NCBI RefSeq assembly: GCF_042477335.2
Contig: NC_091255.1
Location: 26,080,501-26,144,500, forward strand
Length of the DNA: 64,000 nucleotides
Direction of reading: 5' to 3'
Source: Ovis canadensis
Lineage: Eukaryota; Chordata; Mammalia; Artiodactyla; Bovidae
Shown: piece by piece, positions 1 through 9,895 of the stretch
How the letters are laid out: every line of letters begins with the position of its first letter
Numbering within the stretch: position 1 is the first letter of the stretch
Translations under genes and position numbers: made by a program
Notes under the pieces: model-generated
What the model was told of the DNA's origin: nothing
Databases searched by the model: none
The model's input: the letters and a program-made list of their open reading frames with translations, nothing else

Positions 1-195
1 ATCTTCCCAACCTAGGGATTGAACCCAAGTCTTCTGAATTGCAGGCGGATTCTTTACCAGCTGAGCCGCAAGGGAAGCCCAGGAATACTGGAGTAGGTAG
101 CCTATCCCTTCTCCAGGATCTTCCCGACCCAGGAATTGAGCCAGGGTTTCCTGCACTGCAGGCAGATTCTTTACCAACTGAGCTCTCATTTAGTG
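1..195 (-). repeat. Two abutting Bov-tA/Bov-A SINE fragments
   Basis: Both segments (about 1-79 and 80-195) match the reverse complement of the Bov-tA head and central part: the 'caggcggattctttacca' core followed by the ctgagc/gggaagcc end, and the 'ggaatactggagt...ttctccagg' block. The second stops at the ctgagct motif without its terminal part. They read as a tandem or broken pair cut by the window edge. Confidence 0.75.
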
Positions 196-358
196 CCACC
201 ATGCAAAAATACCCTTAATGTGGGTAAAGGTACAGAATTATTTTACCTCCAACAATGGAAGCAGAGGGTCTCAGCCCTGCTGTGGCAGAATGGATACACC
301 AGCTTCTACATACTCTAAGGTGCACATAGAATTTTTAGTAAGACCATCTACCCCATGG

Positions 359-566
359 GGCTTCCCTCATAGCTCAGTCAGTAAAGAATCTGCCTGCAGT
401 GCAGGAGACCCAGGTTCGATTCCTGGATCAGGAAGATCCACTGAAGAAGGAAATGGCAAACCACTACAGTATTCTTCCCTGGAAAATCCCATGGACAGAG
501 GAGCTTGGCAGGCTACAGTTTATGGGGTCTCAGGAGTCTAACACAACTTAGTGACTAAACCACCAA
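359..566 (+). repeat. Bov-tA SINE
   Basis: Starts with the tRNA-derived head (gcttccctcatagctcagt, then ggttcgattcctgg as the B-box region) and continues into the Bov-A body (gaaatggca, cagtattctt, atggacagaggagc, ggctacag) to the 'gtgactaaac' tail. It is a near-complete element of about 200 bp. Confidence 0.85.
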
Positions 567-626
567 CCACTACTCTACCCTGTGCTGTTTTTCTTGGACT
601 TTGACTATTCCCCCATCTATGCTTCT

Positions 627-1468
627 TCAGTTCAGTTCAGTCGCTCAGCCGTGTCCGACTCTTTGCGACCCCATGAATCGCAGCACGCCAGGCCTCCCTG
701 TCCATCACCAACTCCCAGAGTTCACTCAGACTCACGTCCATCGAGTCCGTGATGCCATCCAGCCATCTCATCCTCTGTTGTCCCCTTCTCCTCCTGCCCC
801 CAATCCCTCCCAGCATCAGAGTCTTTTCCAATGAGTCAACTCTTCGCATGAGGTGGCCAAAGTACCGGAGTTTCAGCTTTAGCATCATTGCTTCCAAAGA
901 AATCCCAGGGCTGATCTCCTTCAGAATGGACTGGTTGGACCTCCTTGCAGTCCAAGGGACTCTCCAACACCAGTTCAAAAGCATTAATTCTTTGGCGCTC
1001 AGCCTTCTTCACAGTCCAACTCTCACATCCATACATGACCATAGGAAAAACCATAGCCTTGACTAGACGGACCTTAGTCGGCAAAGTAATGTCTCTGCTT
1101 TTGAATATGCTATCTAGGTTGGTCATAACTTTTCTTCCAAGGAGTAAGCGTCTTTTAATTTCATGGCTGCAGTCACCATCTGCAGTGATTTTGGAGCCCA
1201 AGAAAATAAAGTCTGACAGTGTTTCTGCTGTTTCCCCATATTCCCCATGAAGTGATAGGACCGGATGCCATGATCTTCGTTTTCTGAATGTTGAGCTTTA
1301 AGCCAACTTTTTTGCTCTCCTCTTTCACTTTCATCAAGAGACTTTTTAGTTCCTCTTCACTTTCTGCCATAAGGGTGGTGTCATCTGCATATCTGAGGTT
1401 ATTGATATTTCTCCCAGCAATCTTGATTCCAGCTTGTGTTTCTTCCAGTCCAGCGTTTCTCATGATGC
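627..1468 (-). mobile_element. BovB (RTE-clade LINE), 5'-truncated
   Basis: The plus strand begins with the sequence shared by BovB 3' ends and Bov-A ('cagttcagtcgctcag', 'gtgtccgactctttgcgacc') and then reads backwards through the C-terminal part of the RTE reverse transcriptase. The - strand encodes the catalytic YADD motif at 1380-1391 and, further on, a KITADGDC...WTVKKAE segment. Reading frames change several times and the element stops near 1468, so it is a dead, truncated copy. BovB is the LINE thought to have entered ruminants by horizontal transfer from squamates. Confidence 0.9.
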
Positions 1469-1609
1469 TTCTTAGATCCAAATTCCCTACCATGGGTGCC
1501 TCTTTTAAGGCCATAGGTCACCACCATACTGTTCCATCTGCTACAAACACTCCTAATTTCTAAATTTGTCATTGAGTAGGCCCTGTTAGTAGCAGATATA
1601 AACTTGTGT

Positions 1610-1755
1610 TGGGACTTCTTAGCGGTCCAGTGGTTAAGATGCTGTGCTTCCACTGCAGGGAGCATGGGTTTGATCCCTGGCTGGGGAGCTAAGATCTCAC
1701 ATGCTGCACAGTGCAACCAAAAAATTAGTTAATTAAAATAAAATTTGAAAATAAT
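1610..1755 (+). repeat. CHR-type tRNA-derived SINE
   Basis: Has the CHR head (ggacttct..cggtccagtggttaag), a B-box-like 'gggtttgatccctgg', the 'agatctcacatgctgca' block and an A-rich tail. It is flanked by a 10-bp target duplication with one mismatch: aaacttgtgt at 1600-1609 and aaagttgtgt at 1756-1765. Confidence 0.8.
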
Positions 1756-1765
1756 AAAGTTGTGT

Positions 1766-3204
1766 AGAGGTTCCAGAGAAGACAGATCCTGTCTGGTTGA
1801 AAGAAAAAAGATGGAGATCAGAAAGGGATTCCAAGAAAGATTCACATTTTTATCATTCCTTGTCTATGATACTTGTTTCCAAGAACTGCCTTCTCCAGGC
1901 TTAAGCCGGAAGTTGTCCATGGAACTCTCATAATGGAGCCAGGGATGGTGCAGGGCAGGGCTTTGAGAGTCTTCTTACGCTACAGGAGCATGATGGATTA
2001 GATACCATGCCACAGCAGATCGGTTCTTTGGTGATGACGTTTTGCAGCCACATAATGATATGGCCATTAAGAGCAAATGTAAGCTTTCCATCTAGTGACC
2101 TTGAAGATAGTACAAGGTTGTGATTCCTGATGCTGCAGTTGAAACATGAATTTTTCCTGTTCAGTAAGCAAACAGCATGGAAAATAATAAGTGGTAGTTA
2201 ATGTTCTAGTTGAAATGTTGTCCCAGTCATTCTTGTCCACCTTTCAGCGTTGTTTCCTGTGTATATTTTGAATCCACTTCCCATGCTGGTCATGCTCGTC
2301 AGGTGTTAGAATGATCTAGCCCGACCCTCATTGAATGCGTCTCCTGGTATTCATCATGGTGCATGCACATGGCCTTTTTGTTTGATTAATACAGGAGGTT
2401 GTTAGTGCTGAGCCAGGTTTACAAAACTGGGGATTGATATCTCCAAATGGTGAGCTGAACTCATGTGTTTCAGGAGAAGCAATGACCTTTGTAGAATCTT
2501 TCTCCAACATTCTTACTCGCCCTTCATCAAGGTTTATTTAATATGTCTGTATGAGCTTGCTCTATAGATTAGAACTCTTTCAGATGAAGCAGCTGTTTTA
2601 AACCCAAAATCGAATATCCTGAAAGGAACTCACAGAGTTGTAGGACCCTGGGCGCTTAAGCACTTGAAGCAAGACCCTTTTTCTTGCCCATAATCAGACT
2701 TGCTCTCCTCCCCAGAGTCTCTGTGTGTTGGCCTCATTCTGTCTTACTACAGGCTTCTTCCACACAGGGGACATCGTGGCCATGGGCAGTGGCAGGCTTG
2801 TATTGTGCCAGCAGAGCAACCTGAAAGGAAGGGAAAATCTTTCCTGCTTCAAAATCTATGAAAACGCCTCTGATTGGTCCACCCTGAATCACATGACCTC
2901 TGCTCAGGCTCCAGCCCTGAGGCTGGAGTGTGTGGTCCTGGCATGGGCAACTCTGCCTGTGGCTGGTGTTGGGGTGAATCAGTTCTCTAGAAGGAGGCAG
3001 ACAAAAATCAATGTTGGCTGTACTTAATATCAAGATGGTCTTTTCTCTTGAATAATGTGTCTCATTGTTGTCCCAGAGTATCCTGATGAGTCATAATGAA
3101 ATTATTATATTCTTGGAATTAAGCTAACAGTCTGTATTTTTTTCTACCCCTCAGAGTGTAAGTTTTTATATTTCCTTATGCTGTATATTGTATCTTGAGG
3201 CACA
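1766..3204. other. Intronic stretch, no gene recognised
   Basis: No exon-like segment or young repeat is seen. The best open frames (about 100 codons on either strand around 2725-3033) overlap each other and carry no domain signature. The block containing 'gattggtccaccctgaatcacatgacc' near 2872-2900 resembles an old interspersed repeat that I cannot name. Confidence 0.5.
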
Positions 3205-3352
3205 ATCGCTGTAGCTTTAAGAGTGCTTTCTCATACATTATCTCGTTCAATTGTTTAAATAAGCCAAGCCATTGGTAATTACGTTAAATCTACTTTGCAG
3301 ATGGACTCAAAGACTTAAACCCCAAGATCACAGAGGCATAGAACTGAGGGCT
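3205..3352 (+). repeat. MIR SINE (ancient)
   Basis: Shows the eroded MIR core order: 'ctcatacattatctcgttcaa', then 'tttgcagatggactcaaaga' and 'aagatcacagaggcatag'. Divergence is high, as expected for a pan-mammalian MIR. Confidence 0.55.
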
Positions 3353-3442
3353 CGACGAGCACAGATCCTCTGGCCCCTTTGCTAGTTTCTGCTGGGTTCA
3401 GTGCTGTAAGACGTGTCACCTGCGTCTTTGCTTGGTTTGGCT

Positions 3443-3810
3443 TTTTTTCTTTTTTCACTTGGCTGTGCTGAGTCTTAGTTGCAGCACGCAAGCTCTTAAT
3501 TGCAGCATGTGGGATCTAGTTCTCTGACCAGGGATCACAGAGTCTTACCCACTGGAAGTGAAAGTGAACATGGAAGCATTAGTCGCTCAGTCATGTTGGA
3601 CTCTTTACCACCCTATGGACCATAGCCCACCAGGCTCCTCTATGCATGGAATTCTCCAGGCAAGAATACTGGAGTGGGTTGTCATTTCCTCCTCCAGGGG
3701 AGCTTCCAAACCCAAGGATTGAAGCCAGGTCTCCTGTATTGCAGGCCAGTTCTTGACTGTCTGAGCCACCAGGGAAGCCCCCTTAGCTACTGGACCACCA
3801 GGGAAGTCCC
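3443..3810 (-). repeat. CHR-type SINE split by a Bov-tA
   Basis: The reverse complement of a CHR SINE is in two pieces: 3443-3555 (tail and body, 'gtgggatctagttctctgac') and about 3783-3810 (head, 'ctggaccaccagggaagtcc'). The outer element is flanked by the perfect 10-bp duplication tggtttggct at 3433-3442 and 3811-3820, so both pieces belong to one insertion. Confidence 0.85.
3556..3782 (-). repeat. Bov-tA SINE nested in a CHR SINE
   Basis: Reads in reverse as a full Bov-tA: 'tcgctcagtcatgttggact', 'aggcaagaatactggagtgg', 'gattgaagccaggtctcc', then 'tgagccaccagggaagcc'. It interrupts the CHR SINE and is therefore the younger insertion. Confidence 0.85.
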
Positions 3811-3870
3811 TGGTTTGGCTCTTCTTATTTGTATTTGTTTCTGCCTGGAGAATAGAAACTGTGCTATCTA

Positions 3871-4090
3871 CAGCTGGCCCTTCAACAACATAGGGCTGGG
3901 GTACAACCCTCCACACAGTCAAAAATCCAGGTGGGTGTAACTTACAGTCGGCCTTCCATATACTTTGTTCCTCTGTATCCACGATTCAACCAGTCTCAGA
4001 TGGTATAGTCCTGCCGTATTTTCTTTGGAAAATAATCCATGTATAAGTGGACCTGCGCAGTTCAAACACGTGTTGTTCAAGGGTCCGCTG
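3871..4090. mobile_element. Tigger/pogo-like DNA transposon remnant
   Basis: The left end (cagctggcccttcaacaaca, 3871-3890) and the right end (4071-4090) are inverted repeats matching at about 17 of 20 positions. A TA dinucleotide lies just left of the element, as expected for the Tc1/mariner target site; the right flank is TT. The element is about 220 bp, non-coding and miniature. The family name is from recalled consensus. Confidence 0.65.
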
Positions 4091-4564
4091 TTCCTTCCCT
4101 GCAAACCTGTATGCAACCTCCTCTAATGCTGTGGACACTGCTTGCTTAGTAAGTGGCACTGAGTCAAGTGTTGAACATATTGTTGTTCAAGTGTTGGTAT
4201 AGCCGGGAGCCTGGGCCTATGGGACCAGTCACAGTGAGGGGACTGGTCCCCACGCCTGTTGAGCCGTGGGAAGTCTACACAGGGCCTCCTCTGCGGCCTG
4301 GAGCAGCTCTCATAGGAGAGCTTCTGGCATCGCTGCTCAGACCACGGAGAGAGTGGCCTTCTCTCACCTCCCACGCCCCTTCGTTTTCCCTAGGTGGGAC
4401 CACAGAAATGCCTTAACCTCCTAAGCCAGAAGCTGTTCCTTAAGCTGAATGGCAGCCACCCACCCTACCCCAAATGCCACAGCAGCCCAAAGATCCCGCC
4501 CACCCACCACCAGGGCTGGCCGCATCCACACAGCACACCCAGTGGTCGATACCCTGTAGTCCTC
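4091..4564. other. Intronic stretch, nothing recognised
   Basis: Moderately GC-rich with overlapping short frames on both strands and no repeat or exon that I can support. Confidence 0.5.
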
Positions 4565-4745
4565 TTTTTAAAACTAAATCACCGACTCAGCTCAGTGCCC
4601 TGTGATGACCTAGAGGAGCAGGATGGGGGGTGGGGTGGAAGGGAGGCTCAAGAGGGAGGGGATGTAGGTGTACACATGGCTGGTTCACTCTGTTGTGCAG
4701 TAGAAACTGATACATTATAAAGCAATTATACTCCAGTAAAATAAA
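4565..4745 (+). repeat. Ruminant L1 3' end
   Basis: Contains the 3'UTR pattern of bovine L1: 'ctgtgatgacctagagga', a G-rich stretch, 'gttgtgcagtagaaactgat' and 'aaagcaattatactccagta' followed by A-rich sequence. It is strongly 5'-truncated. Confidence 0.75.
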
Positions 4746-5289
4746 ATGATAAATAACTCACTCACCTAGGAGGATAATATATCCCTAGGGAAGAGTTTGG
4801 GGACAGAACAGAAAAAGGGTCAGGCCTGCCTTTTCCCCTTATTCTTCCTGAGGAAGCACCTTCTCAGAGCTGCAGGCAGGACCTCCTTTCCCTTGTTCTG
4901 GGGGGCATGATCTTCTCCCTTCTGTCCAGGATGCTTGCACTTCAAAGGGAAGCCTCTCCTCACTGCCTTTGGCTTCCCCTCATGTCTCCATCGTGCATCT
5001 GTGATGCCTTCCCGGCCCTCCCCGACTAAGCTGGCGGAGATGGTCTCACACTTTTTTTCAGCTGGCAGCTGCCTGTTCCAGTTTGCAGTGAATTAACTCT
5101 AGAGATAGTGTAACACCACAAAGCTAGATACAAGCAGTTGCTCATTCAAATCCAGGAGAGAGGTGTGTTTGTTCAGAATTCTGATACAGGCTCCACGTAG
5201 TGAATATAATACTGTGACATGCTTGTTGTTCTCTCTACTGGCCCCACCCTATAATGCTTGTTGGAAGAGTCAGAAGTCTCATCAAATGG
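4746..5289. other. Intronic stretch, nothing recognised
   Basis: Unique-looking DNA. No exon, RNA gene or recognisable repeat seen. Confidence 0.5.
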
Positions 5290-5559
5290 CATATTACCTA
5301 GACTGTAGCTTAGCTTCTCCTTGCTGCTTTGATAAATAACCATAGACTTGGTGGCTTAAACAGCAGAAATGCGTTTTCCCAAGTGCTGCCGGCCAGCAGT
5401 GCAAAATTAGTATCACTGATACAATTCTGACCCAAACTTAGAGGGTCAGCAGGATTGTGCTCCTCCCAGAGACTCTAAGGAAGAATCCGCTCCTTGCCTC
5501 CTCCAGCTTCTGGGGCTGCCAGCATCCCTTGGTTTGTGGCCACATCATTCCAGTCTCTG

Positions 5560-5778
5560 GGGTTTCCCAGGTGGTGCTGGCAGTAAAGAACCCACCTGCT
5601 AATGAAGGAGATGCAAGAGAAACAGGTTCAATCTCTGGGTCAGGAAGATCCCCTGAAGGAGGAAATGGCAACCCACTCCACTTTCTTGCTGGGACAACCC
5701 CATGGACAAAGAGGAGCCTGGCAGACTACAGTCCATAGGGTCGCAAAGAGTCTGACATGACTGAGCATCTGAGCACAT
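5560..5778 (+). repeat. Bov-tA SINE inside the MaLR LTR
   Basis: Head 'tttcccaggtggtgctggca', then 'ggttcaatctctgggtcagg', 'gaaatggcaacccactcca' and the tail 'gagtctgacatgactgagca'. It interrupts the LTR sequence. Confidence 0.85.
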
Positions 5779-5862
5779 TTGTCTCTGCCTCCCCGGTCAC
5801 ATCGCCTTCTCTCCTGTCCATGTCAAATCTCCCCCTGCCTCCCCCTTAAAAGAACGCTTGTG

Positions 5863-6041
5863 GGATTTCCCCGGCAGTCCAGGGGTTAAGACTTTGCCTT
5901 CCAGGGGTGCAGGTTCAATCCCTGGTCGGGGAGCCAAGATCCCACATGCCTCGTGGCCAAAAATATAGAACAGAAACAATATTATAACAAATTCAGCAAA
6001 GACTTTTAAAATGGTCCCCGTCAAAAAAAAAAAAATCTTAA
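5863..6041 (+). repeat. CHR-type SINE inside the MaLR LTR
   Basis: Head 'ggcagtccaggggttaagac', then 'aggttcaatccctggtcggg', 'ccaagatcccacatgcc' and an A-rich tail. It is flanked by a 15-bp target duplication with one mismatch, aaaagaacRcttgtg, at 5848-5862 and 6042-6056. Confidence 0.85.
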
Positions 6042-6205
6042 AAAAGAACACTTGTGATTGCTTTTAAAATCCACCTGGATAATTCAGGATACTCTCCCCA
6101 TCTCAGGAGCCTTATGTAATCACAGCTGTAGTGTCCTTGTTTTGCCATATAATGTAACATTCACAGGTCCCAGGGGTCGGGGTGTGGATATCTTTTGCGG
6201 AGCCA

Positions 6206-7674
6206 TCCTTCGGCTTGCCCTCCTGCCCACCCCCATAATTCCCACACCCCTGCGCCAGGTTCTACAGGGTTCACCACCTTGCCTTTCAACTTCCTCCTGA
6301 AGCTGAGGAGACCAGCTTCCCAGACCACCCTGTGCCTTCTGTCTTCTTACTTTCTGCCACCTGCAGTAGCCACAGGGCCGTGGGTGTCTTGCTGCCAGCC
6401 CTCCAGAGGGCAGAAGACATTAAACATTTCCTCCTATCAGGCCACCCTCTTCCCCTAAACCACTGGCTGGTGGGGCAGGACAGGCACACGCCTTAAACTG
6501 GGGAAGACCCCCCAACAGGTCAGATTTGATGCCGTGAGAACCAAGCTGTTTCGCTTTTGCTTGGATTCATCTTGTGCAGGAAAACGTCTTGCCTCTGCCT
6601 GTCTGCCGGGGCATCTCTAGAATGTCAAGTCAGTGAGGGTAAGAAGCAGATCTGTGGCTCCTGGTCCACGGTGCCTGGCAGTATCTCGACAGACTAGATA
6701 CCCAGGCCCCACCCATCTTGCCCACACCCCTCCGAGAGCCCACGGGCCCTCCCTGCGGTGGTGGGCCTCTGCCAGCAGTTATCTCACCAGCATGCAGGGC
6801 GGATCTGGTGACACCAGACACAGCCGCAGATGCCACTAGTGTCATTCTGAAGCCCTACGTTTGCATGGAAGTCTTGTTCCTATGGCCTTTTTGCAGGCAA
6901 AAAGTTGAATCCCATGCCAAATCCTGTGTTGCGGTTCCAAGAGTCGTGCGCTGTTGCCATAAAGACCGTGTATACTGCTTCGTAAAAATTATCATTTGAT
7001 GGTGAGGGCTGGGGAAAGACAGCCATTGTGGAAGGATGAAAACCAGTACTGTGAAAAGTCGTCGTAGAGAAGCTGTGTGGTCCTGTTGATAATCGCTGCC
7101 CCTGGCGTCGGTTCCTATCTGCTGGGAGCAGAAGGGTGGGGCGGGGAGGAGAGGAGACCTTCGTGGGGACTGTATTTGGGAGAACACTGCCTCTCCACTG
7201 TAAGGATGCTCTTGAAAGGAACGGAAAACAGTTCCACGTGATCAGTCAGAGCTGTTTTGGGGAGTTTTGTGTTTTTTGTTTTTTTGGTTGAAAACCTGTG
7301 GTATCTCCCTGTCAAGAACCATGCCTTGAAAATAGGGCTCCAAACTTACCAGCCCACAAAAAAAGAAGGCTTCATGAAAGAATGATGAGGAGACCCAGGC
7401 AAAGTTTCTAGCTCCTACCAATTACCCAGCCCACATTTCCACTTTCCCTTGATGTGTTTCCCTCAGACACAGACACTACCCAGGCGTCGACAGCATCACA
7501 TTTCATCCCCATAAATACATTTGAAGGTTTTTATTTTTTCAAACTCAGAACCAACAAAGGATTTCATTTGAATAGATAGGGTTAGAGAACTTGATTTGAG
7601 GAACAAAGAGTTTGATACGATCTAAAAAAATAAACAGGAGGGGAGAAAAAAAAGAGGCAGTTTTTGATGAGTCT
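6206..7674. other. Intronic stretch, no gene recognised
   Basis: Several 60-110 codon frames overlap on both strands. None has a start context, splice context or domain that I can support. Confidence 0.5.
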
Positions 7675-7880
7675 GAAATATTATTCAGCAAATACTTAAC
7701 AGAGCTCCTACTATGTGCTGGGCCAGACACTGGGCTGGGAAGTGGAGACACAGCAGCAGTAAACCAGACCCTGACCCTACCTAGGAGATTGCAGTCTAAC
7801 GGGGCCGGGGTGGTGAGTGCGGGCGGGGGGCGGGGGCGGCGTGTACTGGATGAGGAAACAGACGATTACAGTCTAACAGT
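7675..7880 (+). repeat. Ancient interspersed repeat (L2/MIR-like)
   Basis: The segment 'ttattcagcaaatacttaac', 'cctactatgtgctgggccag', then 'gagattgcagtctaac' follows the widespread mammalian pattern of a 3' LINE/MIR-related repeat. Family assignment is uncertain. Confidence 0.4.
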
Positions 7881-7980
7881 TTAAGTACATAGAGAGACAA
7901 CCCTGCCTTGAAGGATCGGAGAAGACTCCCAAAAGATATGCTGATGTCGAGACGCAAATGACAAATAGAAGTTGGTCTGG

Positions 7981-8222
7981 GGATTTCCCTGGGTGGTCCA
8001 GTGGTTAAGAGTCCGCCTTCCAAGGCAGGGAACGGAGGTTTCGTCCCTGGTCGGGGAACTAAGATCCCACATGCTGTGGGGCAACTAAGCCCGAGTACCA
8101 CAACTGCTGAGCCCGCGAGAGCCGGTGCACGCAACTAGAGTAAGGCACACACCACAACGAAGATCCCGCATGCCGCAGCTAAGACCCAAGGCAGCCAAGT
8201 GAATAGATACGGTTTTGAAAAA
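7981..8222 (+). repeat. CHR-2-type SINE, near full length
   Basis: Runs from the head 'ctgggtggtccagtggttaa' through 'gatcccacatgctg', repeated 'gcaac/ccacaact' modules and 'gcagctaagacccaaggcag' to an A-rich end. Flanked by an imperfect duplication, agaagYtggtctgg, at about 7966-7979 and 8224-8237. Confidence 0.85.
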
Positions 8223-8237
8223 AAGAAGCTGGTCTGG

Positions 8238-9674
8238 AAAACGGACCAAGGGCCTTCCAGGTGGGAACAGTGTGTACAAAAGGCCTGAAGCCAAAAGCGC
8301 CACGGCAGAGGGGTGTATGTGGGTGGGCTAAGAGACGAGTAGCTGCCTGACCCAGAGACAGGGAGGTAAGCACGGGGGTGGGAGGAGGTGGAGAAGAGAG
8401 CGTGAGAAGCAGGCAGAAGCATGTGTCCAGTGCAGCTGAATAACCCAGCCTCCTGTACGTTTCAGTGGCTATCACTGAAAGCAGGCTCCTCCCGGCCCAG
8501 CAAGCTGCCTCATCCTCCCCGCTTTCTTCCTGAGACCCCCAAGAGACCACGGCCCCCATTTCTCAAATTGGAAAGCTGGGGGAGGGGTGGGCTTAAGGAA
8601 ACTGTCAGAACCAGAGCCCACCACCCTGTCTCTCATCCGAGACCCCAGAGTTCTGGGGCAGAGAAATTTCAGTCCTGGAAGCTGAACTACAGCTTCCCTT
8701 CTAGCAGGGTTCTGGATTCAACACTCACCTGGAGCAGGTGCTAAGATAGTGATGCACACAGCTCAGGCGTCACACCTACAACTCCAGGGGGTTGGTGGGG
8801 GAGTTCTCGAGATCACCTGAAAAAGACACAGGGAATTTTAGAGAGCACCTGACGAGAAATTCAAGTAACACTGACTGGAAATCCACCCACGGCAGCTGCT
8901 CTCCCCAGCTGCATGCCATGTGGTGACCACGTTCGAACAGTTTTGACTCAATGAGGCTAAAAATAACCAGGAATGTAAAACCCTCAGGAGTCAGGTCTCT
9001 AAATGAGCTAGCCCGAGAAATCCACAGGGGGAAGGGGAAGGGGAGAGAGGGGAGGTTTGTCTTTGGGCCACTGGATCAGTGGTCAGAAGAGTTATCACCT
9101 GAGTGGTTGAAGTAACACTCTTAGACCCTGAGGACCTTGCCATTTCCCTTCCAGATCAGTGCGTTGAACATTGTGGTACCCACTTCACAGATGGTGAAAA
9201 ACATATGGCTCCCCCACCCCTGCCGTCCTGCCCCGAACCCTTTCAGACTGAGGCTTGCTAATCTCAGCTCTAGTCCAGGGGACTTCCTATGGAAAATGAA
9301 AGTAATGAATGCACAGATAAGTAACTTCCTCCTCATTCCCATCCTCCACCTCGGGCCCCCGGTAGCGTTGAGAGAGCTTGTGCGGCTCTGCTAAGAAGCA
9401 ACCCTTTTTTTTCAGTTGTGAAACTGAGACTGGGACTTTCTCACCAGTGGAGGAAAGAGTAAGGTGACATCAGAAGGAAGCACGCTTCACCAGAGACAGA
9501 AGCAAAAGGATGCTTTTTTTTTATCGTGGGAAATTCAAAAAGATATAGATACTCATTTACTCAAAGAAAATAGATATGCTTTTCCATGCAGAGAAACCAC
9601 CCATAAATATTTTTTACTGCACTTTTCTGGTAAGAAAAAATGAAGTTGGCCCTGGTTGTGTTAGCTCCGTGGTC
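8238..9674. other. Intronic stretch, no gene recognised
   Basis: Unique-looking sequence. The long minus-strand frames around 8085-8559 are partly SINE and partly low-information proline/serine-rich translation, so no gene is called. Confidence 0.5.
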
Positions 9675-9895
9675 TTCATAATAATAGTAACCCTTATGGA
9701 GCGTTTATGCTCCGTGCACTGCTGAGAAAGTTCTTGGCCACTGATCACGATTTTTTGATCTTCACAAAAATCTACATGCGGGGTGATACCACTCTTCTCC
9801 CCATCTCATGATGGAGGAAACTGAGGGCTGGACAGGTTTAGAAGTTTGCCCCCAGGCACGCGACCTGTCAGTGGAGTAGTTATTCGTTCCCACCA
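9675..9895 (+). repeat. MIR SINE (ancient)
   Basis: Has the MIR order: 'ttatggagcgtttatgct', 'gatcttcacaaaaatct', 'ctccccatctcatgatgg', 'aggaaactgagggctggaca' and 'ggcacgcgacctgtcagtgg'. Confidence 0.65.

Larger units (their letters stand above)
5290..6205 (-). repeat. MaLR-type (MLT1-like) solo LTR, split by two SINEs
   Basis: Pieces before, between and after two SINEs follow the reversed order of an MLT1-class LTR: 'ggcttaaacagcagaaatgc', then 'ggattgtgctcctccc', 'ccagcttctggggctgcc', 'catcgccttctctcctgt', 'gccatataatgtaacattc' and a 'gtggatatctttt' end. It is an old ERVL-MaLR LTR with no internal coding sequence. Boundaries are approximate. Confidence 0.6.

Noticed and set aside
836-1514. 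Reverse transcriptase frames with YADD on the minus strand
   Set aside because: They belong to a truncated, frame-broken BovB copy and are not a functional gene.
2725-3033. Overlapping 100-codon frames on both strands as a possible extra MYO1D exon
   Set aside because: Neither frame resembles the myosin I tail, and the region resembles an old repeat.
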